Part shown: piece by piece, positions 1 to 8,441 of the stretch
Position numbering within the stretch: the stretch's first letter is position 1
Layout of the letters: every line of letters begins with the position of its first letter
DNA from: Eubacterium_U album
GTDB taxonomy: Bacteria; Bacillota; Clostridia; Lachnospirales; Lachnospiraceae
Direction of reading: 5' to 3'
DNA length: 64,000 bases
Assembly: GCF_025336545.1 (NCBI RefSeq)
Contig: NZ_JAODBU010000007.1
Span: 124,001-188,000, forward strand
Position numbers and translations under genes: made by a program
The notes under the pieces: generated by a model
Told to the model about the DNA's origin: nothing
What the model saw: only the letters and a program-made list of their open reading frames with translations
Database searches by the model: none

Positions 1-2177
1 CATAATCTTTCATGATATGCTTGGTCGGAACCAAGTTCTTTGTTTTCATCATATCCTGTCCAAATTGATGCAGTAAGATATGGTGTATATCCGCAGAACC
101 ATAAGTCGTAAGCACTTGAAGTTGTTCCTGTTTTACCTGAAACAGGCATTCCGTCTGTAAGCGCACATGCTTTACCTGTACCTTCAGTAATAACACTTGT
201 CATTCCCTGAGTTAAAAGTGAAGCAGTAGATGACTTAAGAACTGTATGTGTAGTAGGAGTAGTATTGTCTAATAATATTCTTCCGTTACTATCAACTACT
301 TTTGAATAAAATACAGGTCTTGTATAAGTTCCCTGATTTGCGATTGTTGCATATGCAGCAGTTATTTCCAAATTAGTAATACCATCAGTAATACCACCAA
401 GTGCTAAAGGCTGTTGAATATCAGAAACAACTGAGCCGTCTTTTTCAGTTCTGTTTTGAACTAATGTTGTAAAACCAAAATTTAATAAATAATCAAAGCC
501 AAGTTGCGGTGTAATTTCTGTAAGTGTTTTTACGGCACATACATTCATGGAATCAGCTATAGCCTTTCTGACTGTAACAGTACCACGGTAACCACTATAC
601 CAGTTTTTAACAGGACGTCCATTAGAATAATTAAAAGGTTCATCCTTTATTTTAGTAGTTAAAGTATATCCCATTGTATCAATTGCCGGTGCATAGGTTG
701 ATAAAACTTTAAATGTTGAACCCGGCTGTCTTGTTGATTGAGTAGCACGGTCAAGACCTAAACTAACCTTCTTAGAACCTCTTCCACCAACAATAGCTTT
801 AACGTATCCTGTATATTGGTCCATAACTGTGAATGAAGCCTGAGGTTGAGGAGTGTAATATAAAGTTTCATATTCAACATCATCATCAGCTAATCCATCA
901 GGATATAAATATTTTTTATATTGTTTTACACATTCTTTTGCAGCTTCTTTTGTTGAAAAAATTAATTTAAAAGAAGATTCGTTCAAAAGAACTTTGTGAT
1001 AATAATTGATGTAACTTTCTGAATAGTTTTCAGTTGTTCCATCAGCGTGCTGAATTGTCCATGCCCAGTTAATGGAATAAGAAACTGTATTGGGATAGTT
1101 TTCAGCGTTTGATAATTCTTTATTGCAAATTTTTTGGATTTTTGAATCCTGAGTAGTGTAAATTTTTAAACCACCACTATATACGGCGTTATAAGCCTGA
1201 GTATAAGTATAACCTTTTTGTTCCTGTAAATCGCTCATAACCTGAGAAACCACTTCATCAACAAAGTAAGAGTAAACATTGTTGCTCTGAGTAATCTGAT
1301 TATCTACAGACTGAATACGACTGTATACATCATCTTTCATAGCCTCATTATATTCATCTTTAGTTATATGACTGGCATCTAGCATATTTTTTAGAATTTT
1401 CTTCCTACGTTTAGCGTTAGCCTTCGGGTGATATATAGGGTTGTAAGCAGCCGGATTCTGTGTGATTCCGGCAATTACGGCACATTCTGATAAAGTTAAA
1501 TCACTGACATCTTTATCAAAATATCTATGGGAAGCAGCCTGAACTCCTAATGTATTAGAACCAAGATTGATTGTATTCAAATATGTTTCAAGGATAGTTT
1601 CTTTTTTAGTAACTTTTTCAAGTTGAATTGCAAGATACTGTTCCTGAAGTTTACGTTTGACCTGATCACCTAAAGTTTCCTCTGAAGTCCAATCAGTAAA
1701 AACATTATTCTTTAAAACCTGTTGTGTAATAGTGCTTGCACCTTCGGAAGGGTTTAAAGTTGTAATTGCTACAACAACAGCTCGTCCGATACCCTGAATA
1801 TCAATACCGTTATGTTCATAAAAACGGGCATCCTCAGTATCGATAAAAGCCCATTTTAAATTATCAGGTACCTGATCAATTGAAACCTTTATTCTGTTAG
1901 AACCGGAAGTGACAAGTTTTGCAATTTCCTTTTCTTTATTATTATAAACAGTTGTTGAATAAGAAGAAGGTACAATTGATACATCTTGAATATCAGGTGC
2001 AGCATCAATAATTCCACGAACAATACCAAAAACAAGGGCACATCCCGTTATACATATTAAAAGCAAAATGTATAATAAAATCTTGAAAAATACCACTAAA
2101 CTCTTTTTTGAAAGACGTTGACCGGTTGAAACAAGATTCTTTTGTTTAGATATTGTTTCTCTATAACCATAGTTCAT
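1..2177 (-). CDS. Class A penicillin-binding protein (glycosyltransferase/transpeptidase), 3' end cut off by window edge
   Basis: Bifunctional cell-wall synthase that polymerises lipid II (GT51 domain) and cross-links the peptides. Translated from the minus strand: a short cytoplasmic N-terminus, one membrane anchor at about residues 28-50, then the GT51 domain with TEDARFYEHNGID and STITQQ, and a transpeptidase domain with all three catalytic motifs: STFK near residue 488, SMN near 541 and SGKTGTTS near 681. The reading frame is open to base 1, so about 725 residues are visible and the C-terminus lies outside. The ATG at 2177-2175 is chosen because AGGAGG lies directly upstream (RBS near 2186-2191). 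Monocistronic as far as visible, divergent from yigZ. Family assignment is certain; which PBP1 paralogue it is cannot be said. Confidence 0.95.
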   Translation of the reverse strand, partial: MNYGYRETISKQKNLVSTGQRLSKKSLVVFFKILLYILLLICITGCALVFGIVRGIIDAAPDIQDVSIVPSSYSTTVYNNKEKEIAKLVTSGSNRIKVSIDQVPDNLKWAFIDTEDARFYEHNGIDIQGIGRAVVVAITTLNPSEGASTITQQVLKNNVFTDWTSEETLGDQVKRKLQEQYLAIQLEKVTKKETILETYLNTINLGSNTLGVQAASHRYFDKDVSDLTLSECAVIAGITQNPAAYNPIYHPKANAKRRKKILKNMLDASHITKDEYNEAMKDDVYSRIQSVDNQITQSNNVYSYFVDEVVSQVMSDLQEQKGYTYTQAYNAVYSGGLKIYTTQDSKIQKICNKELSNAENYPNTVSYSINWAWTIQHADGTTENYSESYINYYHKVLLNESSFKLIFSTKEAAKECVKQYKKYLYPDGLADDDVEYETLYYTPQPQASFTVMDQYTGYVKAIVGGRGSKKVSLGLDRATQSTRQPGSTFKVLSTYAPAIDTMGYTLTTKIKDEPFNYSNGRPVKNWYSGYRGTVTVRKAIADSMNVCAVKTLTEITPQLGFDYLLNFGFTTLVQNRTEKDGSVVSDIQQPLALGGITDGITNLEITAAYATIANQGTYTRPVFYSKVVDSNGRILLDNTTPTTHTVLKSSTASLLTQGMTSVITEGTGKACALTDGMPVSGKTGTTSSAYDLWFCGYTPYLTASIWTGYDENKELGSDQAYHERL

Positions 2178-2199
2178 AAATAATCCTCCTATCCGCTAC

Positions 2200-2228
2200 A
2201 TTATAGCAAAAGTATATATTTTTATAAA
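2200..2228 (-). promoter_or_regulatory. Extended -10 promoter for the class A PBP gene
   Basis: On the minus strand TATAAT (2205-2200) is preceded by TGC, an extended -10 motif, with a weak TTTATA 17 bases upstream. It lies about 25 bases before the PBP start codon. Confidence 0.5.
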
Positions 2229-2342
2229 GTAAAAAAGAAAAATATAAGACAAAATTCATAAATTTATCGAGAACAATGTTGAAATATAAAATATTACCTA
2301 TTAAAATATACCTAAATAATTTAGAAAAACACCAAATCCTTT

Positions 2343-2515
2343 TTGAGACGGATGGCATATTTAATTAAAAAACGCTCGCGCTGCTTGACACTCGTAGCGG
2401 TTCTAAACCTCCATCTCATATTTTCCTTAGGACTTATGTTCCTAAGAAAAATATAGCTGTCGCTTTGAACCGACGGCGTCAAATGCATTTTATTTAAATA
2501 TGCCATCCGTCTCAA
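2343..2515. repeat. Palindromic element, copy A (full length)
   Basis: Two 28-base arms (2343-2370 and 2488-2515) are inverted copies with one mismatch; the outer 22 bases are perfect. They enclose a 117-base core that begins AACGCTCGCGCTGCTTGAC and ends GGCGTCAAATGCA. The core is shared with copy C (56871-57040), but the arms are not. Inside the core, TTGAC pairs with GTCAA, GGTTC with GAACC, and a separate hairpin forms from CCTTAGGA/TCCTAAG (about 2435-2458). Sequence outside the arms (around 2302-2316 and 2516-2535) is also roughly complementary. The 64-codon minus-strand reading frame across it is a by-product of the repeat. Looks MITE-like or like a structured RNA; see findings. Confidence 0.8.
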
Positions 2516-2558
2516 CTTAGATTTAGTGTATTTTTAAAAATTTTATGGGAGTATTTTA

Positions 2559-3185
2559 ATGAGTGAATATAAAATAGTTGCAAAACCGGGAGTTGGTGAG
2601 TTTGTAGATAAAAAATCCAGGTTTATAGCGCATGTATATGCAATAGATTCGGAAGAGCAGGCTCAAGGATATATAGAAGAATTAAAGAAAAAATACTGGG
2701 ATGCAAGACATAATTGTTACGGATATGTAATTGGTAAAAATAATGAAACACAGAGGTTCTCAGATGATGGGGAACCAAGTGGTACAGCTGGAAAACCAAT
2801 ACTGGAAGTTATAAAAGGAAATGATATTCATAATGTTTTAATTGTTGTAACAAGATATTTCGGAGGAACTTTGCTTGGAACGGGTGGTTTAATAAGAGCT
2901 TATACAAAATCTTCTCAGGATGGAATTGAAAATGCTTCTATTGTATGCAAAATTCAGGGAATAAGAACAAAAATAGAAACTGATTACAATGGCATTGGAA
3001 AGATTCAATATATTGCTGCAAGCATGGGAATAAAAAACATAGATACAATTTACACTGAAAAAGTCATAATTGATATCACGGTTAAGAAGGAAGATTATGA
3101 CGGATTTGAAAAGAAAGTTGTAGAAGCGACAAATGGAAAAGCAGTATTTGGAGAAAAAGAAGAAGCGGAATTTGTTGTGGAATAA
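2559..3185 (+). CDS. yigZ: YigZ/IMPACT family protein
   Basis: 208 residues, the usual length for the YigZ/YvyE family. The family signature is clear: KKSRFIAHVYAI near the N-terminus, then ARHNCYGYVIG, RFSDDGEPSGTAGKPIL and VTRYFGGTLLGTGGLIRAY, followed by the small C-terminal alpha/beta domain. The eukaryotic homologue IMPACT modulates the translational stress kinase GCN2. The bacterial role is unsettled, although the fold resembles EF-G domain IV. The ATG follows GGGAG at 2544-2548. Next downstream is typA, another translation-associated gene, but a separate promoter lies between them. Confidence 0.93.
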   Translation: MSEYKIVAKPGVGEFVDKKSRFIAHVYAIDSEEQAQGYIEELKKKYWDARHNCYGYVIGKNNETQRFSDDGEPSGTAGKPILEVIKGNDIHNVLIVVTRYFGGTLLGTGGLIRAYTKSSQDGIENASIVCKIQGIRTKIETDYNGIGKIQYIAASMGIKNIDTIYTEKVIIDITVKKEDYDGFEKKVVEATNGKAVFGEKEEAEFVVE

Positions 3186-3222
3186 TAATAGACAGAATAA
3201 TAATAGGCAGATGTAAAAATTA

Positions 3223-3251
3223 TTGAAAACGATGTTTCTATGTGGTAAAAT
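3223..3251 (+). promoter_or_regulatory. Promoter for typA
   Basis: TTGAAA (3223-3228), 17-base spacer, TAAAAT (3246-3251); about 50 bases upstream of the typA start. Confidence 0.65.
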
Positions 3252-3303
3252 GAACATTTGTGATACAATAAACAAAGATTTATTTAAGTAGGAAAGAGAA
3301 AAA

Positions 3304-5127
3304 ATGATTAGAGAAGATGTAAGAAACATAGCTATTATAGCTCACGTTGACCACGGTAAAACAACTTTAGTAGATGAATTGTTAAAGCAGAGTGGTGTTT
3401 TTAGAGAAAATCAGGAAGTAGCAGAAAGAGTAATGGACTCAAATGATATTGAAAGAGAGAGAGGTATTACAATTCTTTCAAAAAATACTGCCGTAACATA
3501 TAAGGATACAAAAATTAATATTATTGATACACCGGGACATGCTGACTTTGGTGGAGAAGTAGAACGTGTACTTAAGATGGTAAACGGTGTTGTTCTTGTT
3601 GTAGATGCATTTGAAGGCGCAATGCCACAGACAAGATTTGTTCTTCAGAAAGCGTTAGAACTTCAGCTTCCTGTTATCGTATGTATAAATAAGATTGACA
3701 GACCAGAAGCAAGACCTTTAGAAGTAATAGATGAAGTATTAGAATTATTTATAGAATTAGATGCAAATGAAGAACAGTTAGACTGCCCATTTGTATTTGC
3801 TTCAGCAAAACAGGGATTTGCAACATTAGATTTAGATAAGCAGACAACAGATATGAAAGACTTATTTGATACTATCGTTGATTATATTCCTGCACCACAG
3901 GGCGATCCTGATGCAGATACACAGGTATTAATCAGCACAATTGATTACAATGAATATGTTGGTAGAATCGGTGTTGGTAAGATTGATAACGGTACTTTAA
4001 AGATTAATCAGGATGTAGCTTTAGTCAACCATCATGAACCGGACAAAATGGAAAAGGTTAAGATTACAAAGTTATATGAATTTGACGGATTAAATAAAGT
4101 AGAAGTTAAGGAAGCAACAGTAGGTTCAATTGTTGCTATAGCTGGAATTACAGACCTTCATATCGGAGATACACTTTGCTCATTGGATAATCCTGTAGCA
4201 ATTCCTTTCCAGAAGATTTCAGAACCTACAATTTCTATGCATTTTATGGTAAATGATAGTCCACTTGCAGGTCAGGAAGGTAAATTTGTTACTTCAAGAC
4301 ATTTAAGAGACAGATTGTTTAGAGAATTAAATACAGACGTAAGTCTAAGAGTAGAAGAAACAGAATCAACAGACTCTTTCAAAGTATCGGGAAGAGGAGA
4401 ACTTCATCTTTCAGTATTAATCGAAAATATGAGAAGAGAAGGATATGAATTTGCAGTAAGTAAAGCTGAAGTTATTTATAAAGAAGATGAAAGAGGTAAG
4501 AAATTAGAGCCTATGGAAATCTGCTATATTGATGTGCCTGAAGAATTTGCAGGAACAATCATTCAGAGATTAAGTGACCGTAAAGGCGAACTTCAGGGGA
4601 TGGCTCCAACAAATGGTGGCTATACAAGATTGGAATTTTCAATTCCTTCAAGAGGATTAATTGGTTACAGAGGTCAGTTTATGACTGATACAAAAGGTAA
4701 CGGAATTATGAATACAGTATTTGACGGATATGGTCCATACAAGGGAGATGTTCAGTATAGAAAACAAGGCTCATTAATTGCATTTGAAGCAGGTGAAGCT
4801 ATTACTTATGGATTATTCAACGCTCAGGAAAGAGGAACATTATTTATCGGACCTGGTGAAAAAGTTTATGCAGGTATGATAGTTGGTCAAACAGGAAAAG
4901 CAGAAGATATCGAAGTTAACGTATGTAAGACAAAACATTTGTCAAATACAAGAACATCAAGTTCAGATGAAGCTTTAAGACTTGTACCAAAGAAAGTATT
5001 AAGCTTAGAGCAGTCACTTGAATATATTGATACTGATGAACTTTTAGAGATTACACCTGAAAGTCTTAGAATTAGAAAGAAAATTCTTGACCCAACAATG
5101 AGAAAGAGAGCGCAAAGAAATAAATAA
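3304..5127 (+). CDS. typA: Translational GTPase TypA/BipA
   Basis: Ribosome-associated GTPase of the EF-G class, involved in stress adaptation and large-subunit assembly. 607 residues, the normal length. G1 AHVDHGKT is at residues 13-20, the RGIT switch at about 53-56, DTPGHAD from residue 75 and NKID from 129. These are followed by domain II, the EF-G domain III/V-like regions and the TypA-specific C-terminal domain (GLFNAQERGTLFIGPGEKVYAG is recognisable there). The ATG follows AGGAAAGAG. Monocistronic: own promoter at 3223-3251 and own terminator at 5152-5195. Nothing unusual. Confidence 0.98.
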   Translation: MIREDVRNIAIIAHVDHGKTTLVDELLKQSGVFRENQEVAERVMDSNDIERERGITILSKNTAVTYKDTKINIIDTPGHADFGGEVERVLKMVNGVVLVVDAFEGAMPQTRFVLQKALELQLPVIVCINKIDRPEARPLEVIDEVLELFIELDANEEQLDCPFVFASAKQGFATLDLDKQTTDMKDLFDTIVDYIPAPQGDPDADTQVLISTIDYNEYVGRIGVGKIDNGTLKINQDVALVNHHEPDKMEKVKITKLYEFDGLNKVEVKEATVGSIVAIAGITDLHIGDTLCSLDNPVAIPFQKISEPTISMHFMVNDSPLAGQEGKFVTSRHLRDRLFRELNTDVSLRVEETESTDSFKVSGRGELHLSVLIENMRREGYEFAVSKAEVIYKEDERGKKLEPMEICYIDVPEEFAGTIIQRLSDRKGELQGMAPTNGGYTRLEFSIPSRGLIGYRGQFMTDTKGNGIMNTVFDGYGPYKGDVQYRKQGSLIAFEAGEAITYGLFNAQERGTLFIGPGEKVYAGMIVGQTGKAEDIEVNVCKTKHLSNTRTSSSDEALRLVPKKVLSLEQSLEYIDTDELLEITPESLRIRKKILDPTMRKRAQRNK

Positions 5128-5151
5128 AATTATAATTTGCAAATCAATAAG

Positions 5152-5196
5152 AAACGATTACCTATGATTTATGTCATGAGTAATCGTTTTATTATT
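5152..5196 (+). terminator. Intrinsic terminator of typA
   Basis: AAACGATTAC (5152-5161) pairs with GTAATCGTTT (5180-5189), followed by a T-rich run. Confidence 0.8.
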
Positions 5197-5262
5197 TTTG
5201 TGAAAATAAAGTGAAAGGCATAGTTTGGCTTCAGTTTATTAATTTTGAAGAAATCACGCTAT

Positions 5263-5313
5263 GAAACAGAAATAAAATTAAAAAGTAGAAACAGAAATAA
5301 AATTAAAAAAGTA
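5263..5313 (+). repeat. Two-unit tandem repeat, about 25 bp
   Basis: Unit GAAACAGAAATAAAATTAAA plus a short A-rich tail ending in GTA occurs at 5263-5287 and again at 5288-5313; the second copy has one extra A. It directly abuts the -35 box of the next promoter (5315). Confidence 0.85.
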
Positions 5314-5314
5314 G

Positions 5315-5343
5315 TTGATTTTTATTTGGAAATATAATAAAAT
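5315..5343 (+). promoter_or_regulatory. Promoter for the DUF5688 gene
   Basis: TTGATT (5315-5320), 17-base spacer, TAAAAT (5338-5343), about 60 bases before the start codon. Confidence 0.55.
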
Positions 5344-5404
5344 CAATTTGGCTATAAATGATTTGTAACATTACACGATATTAAGTGTAAAGGGGTACAA
5401 ACCA

Positions 5405-6415
5405 ATGAATTATGAGAATTTTGTTAAGAAAATTCACGGGGAATTTGAAATGCTTGCTGAAAGAAAAGGTCTTTCAGGCAGAGTTGTTATTAGGGACATA
5501 GTAAAGAATAACAATGTACATCTAAAATCTATAAGTGTTGTTAATGATGAAAATCGGGCAACGCCAACAATCTATTTGGAATCTTACTATGAAGAATTTT
5601 GTCAGGGAAAGGATATTTCGGATATAGCGAATGAGATATTTGAAATGTATATTATGAATTCCTGTGGACTAAATTTTAGTATGGAAGATTTTATGAACTA
5701 TTCCTATATAAAGAATAAAATAGCATATAAAGTAATTAATTACGATATGAACAGAGAGATGCTTAAGACTGTTCCACATTTACATATTTTAGATTTGGCA
5801 ATTGTGTATAATATTGTGATAGAAGAAGATGCGTATAATTCAGCTACTGCGATGATTAAGAAAGAACATTTAGATATGTGGCAAGTCAGCAAAAAAGAAA
5901 TTGAAGAAGTAGCGTTAACTAATACACCTGAATTAATGCCTCCGGTTATAATGAGAATGGAAGATTTACTTGCTGAGATGATTATTAATGATATTTCGAT
6001 GCAATGGGATGATGAGGATGAACAGGAACAATGGGATTTTGTTAAAGAAGATTGTGCTTATGGTGGACATCCGAAAGAAAAAGTGTCAGAATATGTACGT
6101 GAAGAAATTGAAAAAATGAAATATGATGATAAGATTGATATGTATGTTCTGACAAATGAAAAAAGAATTAATGGTGCAGGAACGATGTTTTATGATGGAT
6201 TACTTAAGAAGTTTGCGGATAAAATAGAAAAAGATTTAATAATAATTCCAAGTTCTGTTCATGAAGTAATATTGATACCAAAAGATAATGAAATTTCAGA
6301 TGAAGAAATAAATGAGATGATTGGTGAAGTTAATGAAAATGAATTAGAAACAGTTGAAATTTTATCAAATCATATGTATTTATACTGCAGAAGAGACGAC
6401 AGAATATACATGTAA
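5405..6415 (+). CDS. DUF5688 family protein, function unknown
   Basis: 336 residues, acidic, with no signal peptide, membrane segment or catalytic motif that I can see. The opening MNYENFVKKIHGEF, the LKSISVVNDENRATPTIYLESYYEEF segment and the ISDEEINEMIGEVNENEL C-terminus match my recollection of the DUF5688 family, which is frequent and often multi-copy in Lachnospiraceae; a profile search would confirm it. A run of charged residues (DDEDEQEQWDFVKED) lies near residue 205. Transcribed alone from 5315-5343 and closed by a bidirectional hairpin at 6421-6458. The context gives no functional hint. Confidence 0.8.
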   Translation: MNYENFVKKIHGEFEMLAERKGLSGRVVIRDIVKNNNVHLKSISVVNDENRATPTIYLESYYEEFCQGKDISDIANEIFEMYIMNSCGLNFSMEDFMNYSYIKNKIAYKVINYDMNREMLKTVPHLHILDLAIVYNIVIEEDAYNSATAMIKKEHLDMWQVSKKEIEEVALTNTPELMPPVIMRMEDLLAEMIINDISMQWDDEDEQEQWDFVKEDCAYGGHPKEKVSEYVREEIEKMKYDDKIDMYVLTNEKRINGAGTMFYDGLLKKFADKIEKDLIIIPSSVHEVILIPKDNEISDEEINEMIGEVNENELETVEILSNHMYLYCRRDDRIYM

Positions 6416-6420
6416 AATAA

Positions 6421-6460
6421 AAAAGGACAACAGTTAATTTGACAACGGTTGTCCTTTTTA
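6421..6460. terminator. Bidirectional terminator between convergent genes
   Basis: AAAAGGACAAC (6421-6431) pairs with GTTGTCCTTTT (6448-6458). A-rich on the left and T-rich on the right, so it serves both the DUF5688 gene and the minus-strand 77-aa gene. Confidence 0.85.
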
Positions 6461-6478
6461 TGGTATAAAATAAATAAA

Positions 6479-6712
6479 CTATCTATATTCTAAATTATCT
6501 AATTCACGCTGAAGTGCATACATATTATTTCTTGCTTCGTCAATTTTAGCTGTATATTGATTGAAAAATTCAACCTCTTCTTCATCTGGATCGCGCTGCT
6601 CGAGAATAGCCTGTACTATCGCAGACTGTGAACGTGAACGTTTAGATTCAAGTAGAGTGATTTCATCTTTACATTTTTTAATACCTTTACGTAATTTTGA
6701 TTTCTTAAACAT
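6479..6712 (-). CDS. Small basic/acidic coiled-coil protein, unknown
   Basis: 77 residues. The N-terminus is basic (MFKKSKLRKGIKKCKDE), and the rest is heptad-rich and predicted helical, with the pattern of a two-helix coiled coil (ITLLESKRSRSQSAIVQAILEQ, then FFNQYTAKIDEARNNMYALQRELDNLEY). No signal peptide and no metal motif apart from a single Cys. RBS GGAG lies 8 bases before the ATG, and a perfect palindromic operator candidate lies just upstream (6734-6750), so expression is probably regulated. No family recognised. The IS at 6826 is inserted upstream of its promoter region. Confidence 0.7.
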   Translation of the reverse strand: MFKKSKLRKGIKKCKDEITLLESKRSRSQSAIVQAILEQRDPDEEEVEFFNQYTAKIDEARNNMYALQRELDNLEYR

Positions 6713-6733
6713 AGTCCATTCTCCTTTATAAAT

Positions 6734-6750
6734 AGTTTACATTGTAAACT
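6734..6750. promoter_or_regulatory. 17-bp perfect palindrome, operator candidate
   Basis: AGTTTACA-T-TGTAAACT, 8-base arms around one central base, 22 bases upstream of the 77-aa gene start. The TACA/TGTA half-sites recall BlaI/MecI/CopY-type operators; the regulator is not in the window. Confidence 0.55.
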
Positions 6751-6861
6751 AAAATATTAATTAAATCCTAGCAAAACCTCTTTTTAAATTGTATCAAATT
6801 AAAAGGCATAATGCAATAAATATATGGCTCTTTGTCAAGAGTGGGGGTAAAAAGATTTTTG

Positions 6862-6898
6862 ACACAGTTGTGAACTATTGTTCACAACTGTGTTTTCT
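6862..6898 (+). terminator. Strong hairpin at the left end of the IS
   Basis: Perfect 14-base arms ACACAGTTGTGAAC (6862-6875) and GTTCACAACTGTGT (6880-6893) with a 4-base loop and a T-rich tail on the plus strand. It would stop outside transcription entering the IS and may also end transposase transcription. Confidence 0.7.
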
Positions 6899-6901
6899 CT
6901 T

Positions 6902-8086
6902 TTAAGCAGAAGTCATAAGGATTCTATTCCTAAAGTTCTCGAAATTTCTATATCCATAAGCATTTCGTTTAATTACTTTAATCTTATTGTTTGTTCCTTC
7001 CGTAAACCCATTTGAATATGAACAATCGAAAGAATTGAGTATGTATTTAGCCCAGTTGGATAACATTGTTAATGTCGCATTAAATTCTTCTAACTCGCTT
7101 GCCTGTGCTGCTAATATAAATTTCCTAAGTTTCTTATAAGCTTCATTTTTGTCTTTTGATTCCATAAAATCATAAAACTGCTCTTTTAAATAATAAGCCA
7201 CAGCCAGATCATGAGATTGCGTGAGCATTACTTCTAAGGCCTGTTTGTTTTCGCTGTTAAGCATCCAATAATGAGATAACAGTATTCGCCGGCTTCTCTT
7301 AAAATACTTACGCTTTGAAGGATGCATATCCTTTTGAATACGTTTTCTTACATTTTCTAAAGCCCAGGTAATATATCTGACCACATGAAACCTGTCAATG
7401 ACTATGTTTGCATTAGGAAAATAAGTTTCTGCAATGTCTCGATAAACATAGTTCATATCTATAATAAAATATCGTACATCTTTTCTGTTTTGAAATTCTA
7501 ATAGATAATCCTTCAGTTTATATTGAGTTCTTGAAGGAAGAATATCAAATATTTTATGATTTTTCGGATCAGTTAGTATTGCCTGAAACTTCTCACCGCC
7601 TGCGTTACCTTTGAACTCATCAATGGATAAAACCTGTGGGAGAACAGAAGGTTTAGGATATTTAATATCTTCTATTCTTCTAAAAATGGTAGAAGGCGAT
7701 ATTCCAACCTGTTGGGCTACGGCGGAAACATTTTGCACCGCCTTAAGCATGTTTATTGCAAGAAAATTTAGTCTGGTTGTAATTCTGCAATGTTTAGGAA
7801 GTAAAGCAAAGTTTTCGTTAAAATGTTTGCCACAGCAATCACAGTGATATCTTCTTTTTGAGTAATGAAGATACGTGTTTTTACCCATTATTGGTGCATC
7901 TTTTATAATTGAAGGACGATAGTCATGAACTTTATTTGTCACTGCACCACAACATGGACAAACGTGATCACGACGTTCAATTTTAAAGTAAATATGCATT
8001 TCTTCTGGATATGATTCAACATTTGTTATAATTAAGTCTTTTATTTCTAGGATATTTGATATAAAATCATTGTTAGGCATAGGCAA
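6902..8086 (-). CDS. tnpA: ISL3 family transposase
   Basis: 394 residues. An N-terminal zinc-ribbon-like region has CPCCG near residue 43 and CDCCGKHF near 82. Next comes a helix-turn-helix (SAVAQQVGISPSTIFRRIEDI), then an RNase H-like DDE catalytic core with acidic residues in SIDEFKG, IDMNYVYRD/VIDRFHVVRY and FTEGTNNKIKVIKR. The frame is uninterrupted, so the enzyme could be active. The ATG at 8086 follows a GGAG RBS. It fills the element, with only about 75 bases on the left and 118 on the right. Confidence 0.95.
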   Translation of the reverse strand: MPMPNNDFISNILEIKDLIITNVESYPEEMHIYFKIERRDHVCPCCGAVTNKVHDYRPSIIKDAPIMGKNTYLHYSKRRYHCDCCGKHFNENFALLPKHCRITTRLNFLAINMLKAVQNVSAVAQQVGISPSTIFRRIEDIKYPKPSVLPQVLSIDEFKGNAGGEKFQAILTDPKNHKIFDILPSRTQYKLKDYLLEFQNRKDVRYFIIDMNYVYRDIAETYFPNANIVIDRFHVVRYITWALENVRKRIQKDMHPSKRKYFKRSRRILLSHYWMLNSENKQALEVMLTQSHDLAVAYYLKEQFYDFMESKDKNEAYKKLRKFILAAQASELEEFNATLTMLSNWAKYILNSFDCSYSNGFTEGTNNKIKVIKRNAYGYRNFENFRNRILMTSA

Positions 8087-8301
8087 TCTCCTTTCGGTTA
8101 TTTTGTGGTGAGTTAATTATAAAGGTTATAGGTTCCTGTGCCTACTTTTTTTACTTAAAACTTAAAAAGGTTCTAAACCTTACCCCCAAGTAAAGTTTAG
8201 AGCCTTTATTTTGCTTTTTATAACTGAAAATAGTGAAAAACAATGGAAAATTATCGAATTATGGATAATAATAATTGAGTTAAATGTGAATTTGTAAAAA
8301 A

Positions 8302-8373
8302 CGCGCCTAACAGGAGTCGAACCTGCGTTACCGCCTCCGGAGGGCGGCGCTCTATCCACTAAGCTATAGGCGC
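8302..8373 (-). tRNA. tRNA-Arg (anticodon CCG)
   Basis: Minus strand, 72 nt. Acceptor stem GCGCCTA/TAGGCGC, D-arm GCTTAGTGGATAGAGC, anticodon stem CCGCC/GGCGG with loop CTCCGGA (anticodon CCG, decoding CGG), T-arm loop TTCGACT, discriminator G. No CCA encoded. CGG is a rare codon in this AT-rich genome. Confidence 0.95.
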
Positions 8374-8441
8374 ATAAAAATATAATACAGGAATCTTAAG
8401 AAAATATCAAATATTTTTGTTGTATAATAAATAGTGTCGTA

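Larger units (their letters stand above)
2178..2558. other. Divergent intergenic region PBP / yigZ
   Basis: Holds the PBP promoter (about 2200-2228) and palindromic element copy A (2343-2515). Only 43 bases separate the element from the yigZ start, and no clear promoter is seen there, so yigZ transcription probably starts within or upstream of the element. No gene is supported in this stretch. Confidence 0.7.
6826..8204 (-). mobile_element. ISL3-family insertion sequence, apparently intact
   Basis: 1379 bp, bounded by imperfect inverted repeats. The left end starts GGCTCTTTGTCAAGAGTGGG at 6826; the right end, read inward from 8204, starts GGCTCTAAACTTTACTTGGG. The two share GGCTCT and TGGGGGTAA at matching positions. 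One transposase gene fills it. The flanking 8-mers (AAATATAT and TTTATTTT) do not match, so no target-site duplication is seen and the insertion may be old. Lies between the 77-aa gene and tRNA-Arg. Confidence 0.88.

Noticed and set aside
2321..2515. 64-codon minus-strand reading frame with a peptide (WRFRTATSVKQRERF) similar to one at 56671-57009
   Set aside because: The similarity comes from palindromic element copies A and C; there is no RBS and the frame follows the repeat, so it is not a gene.
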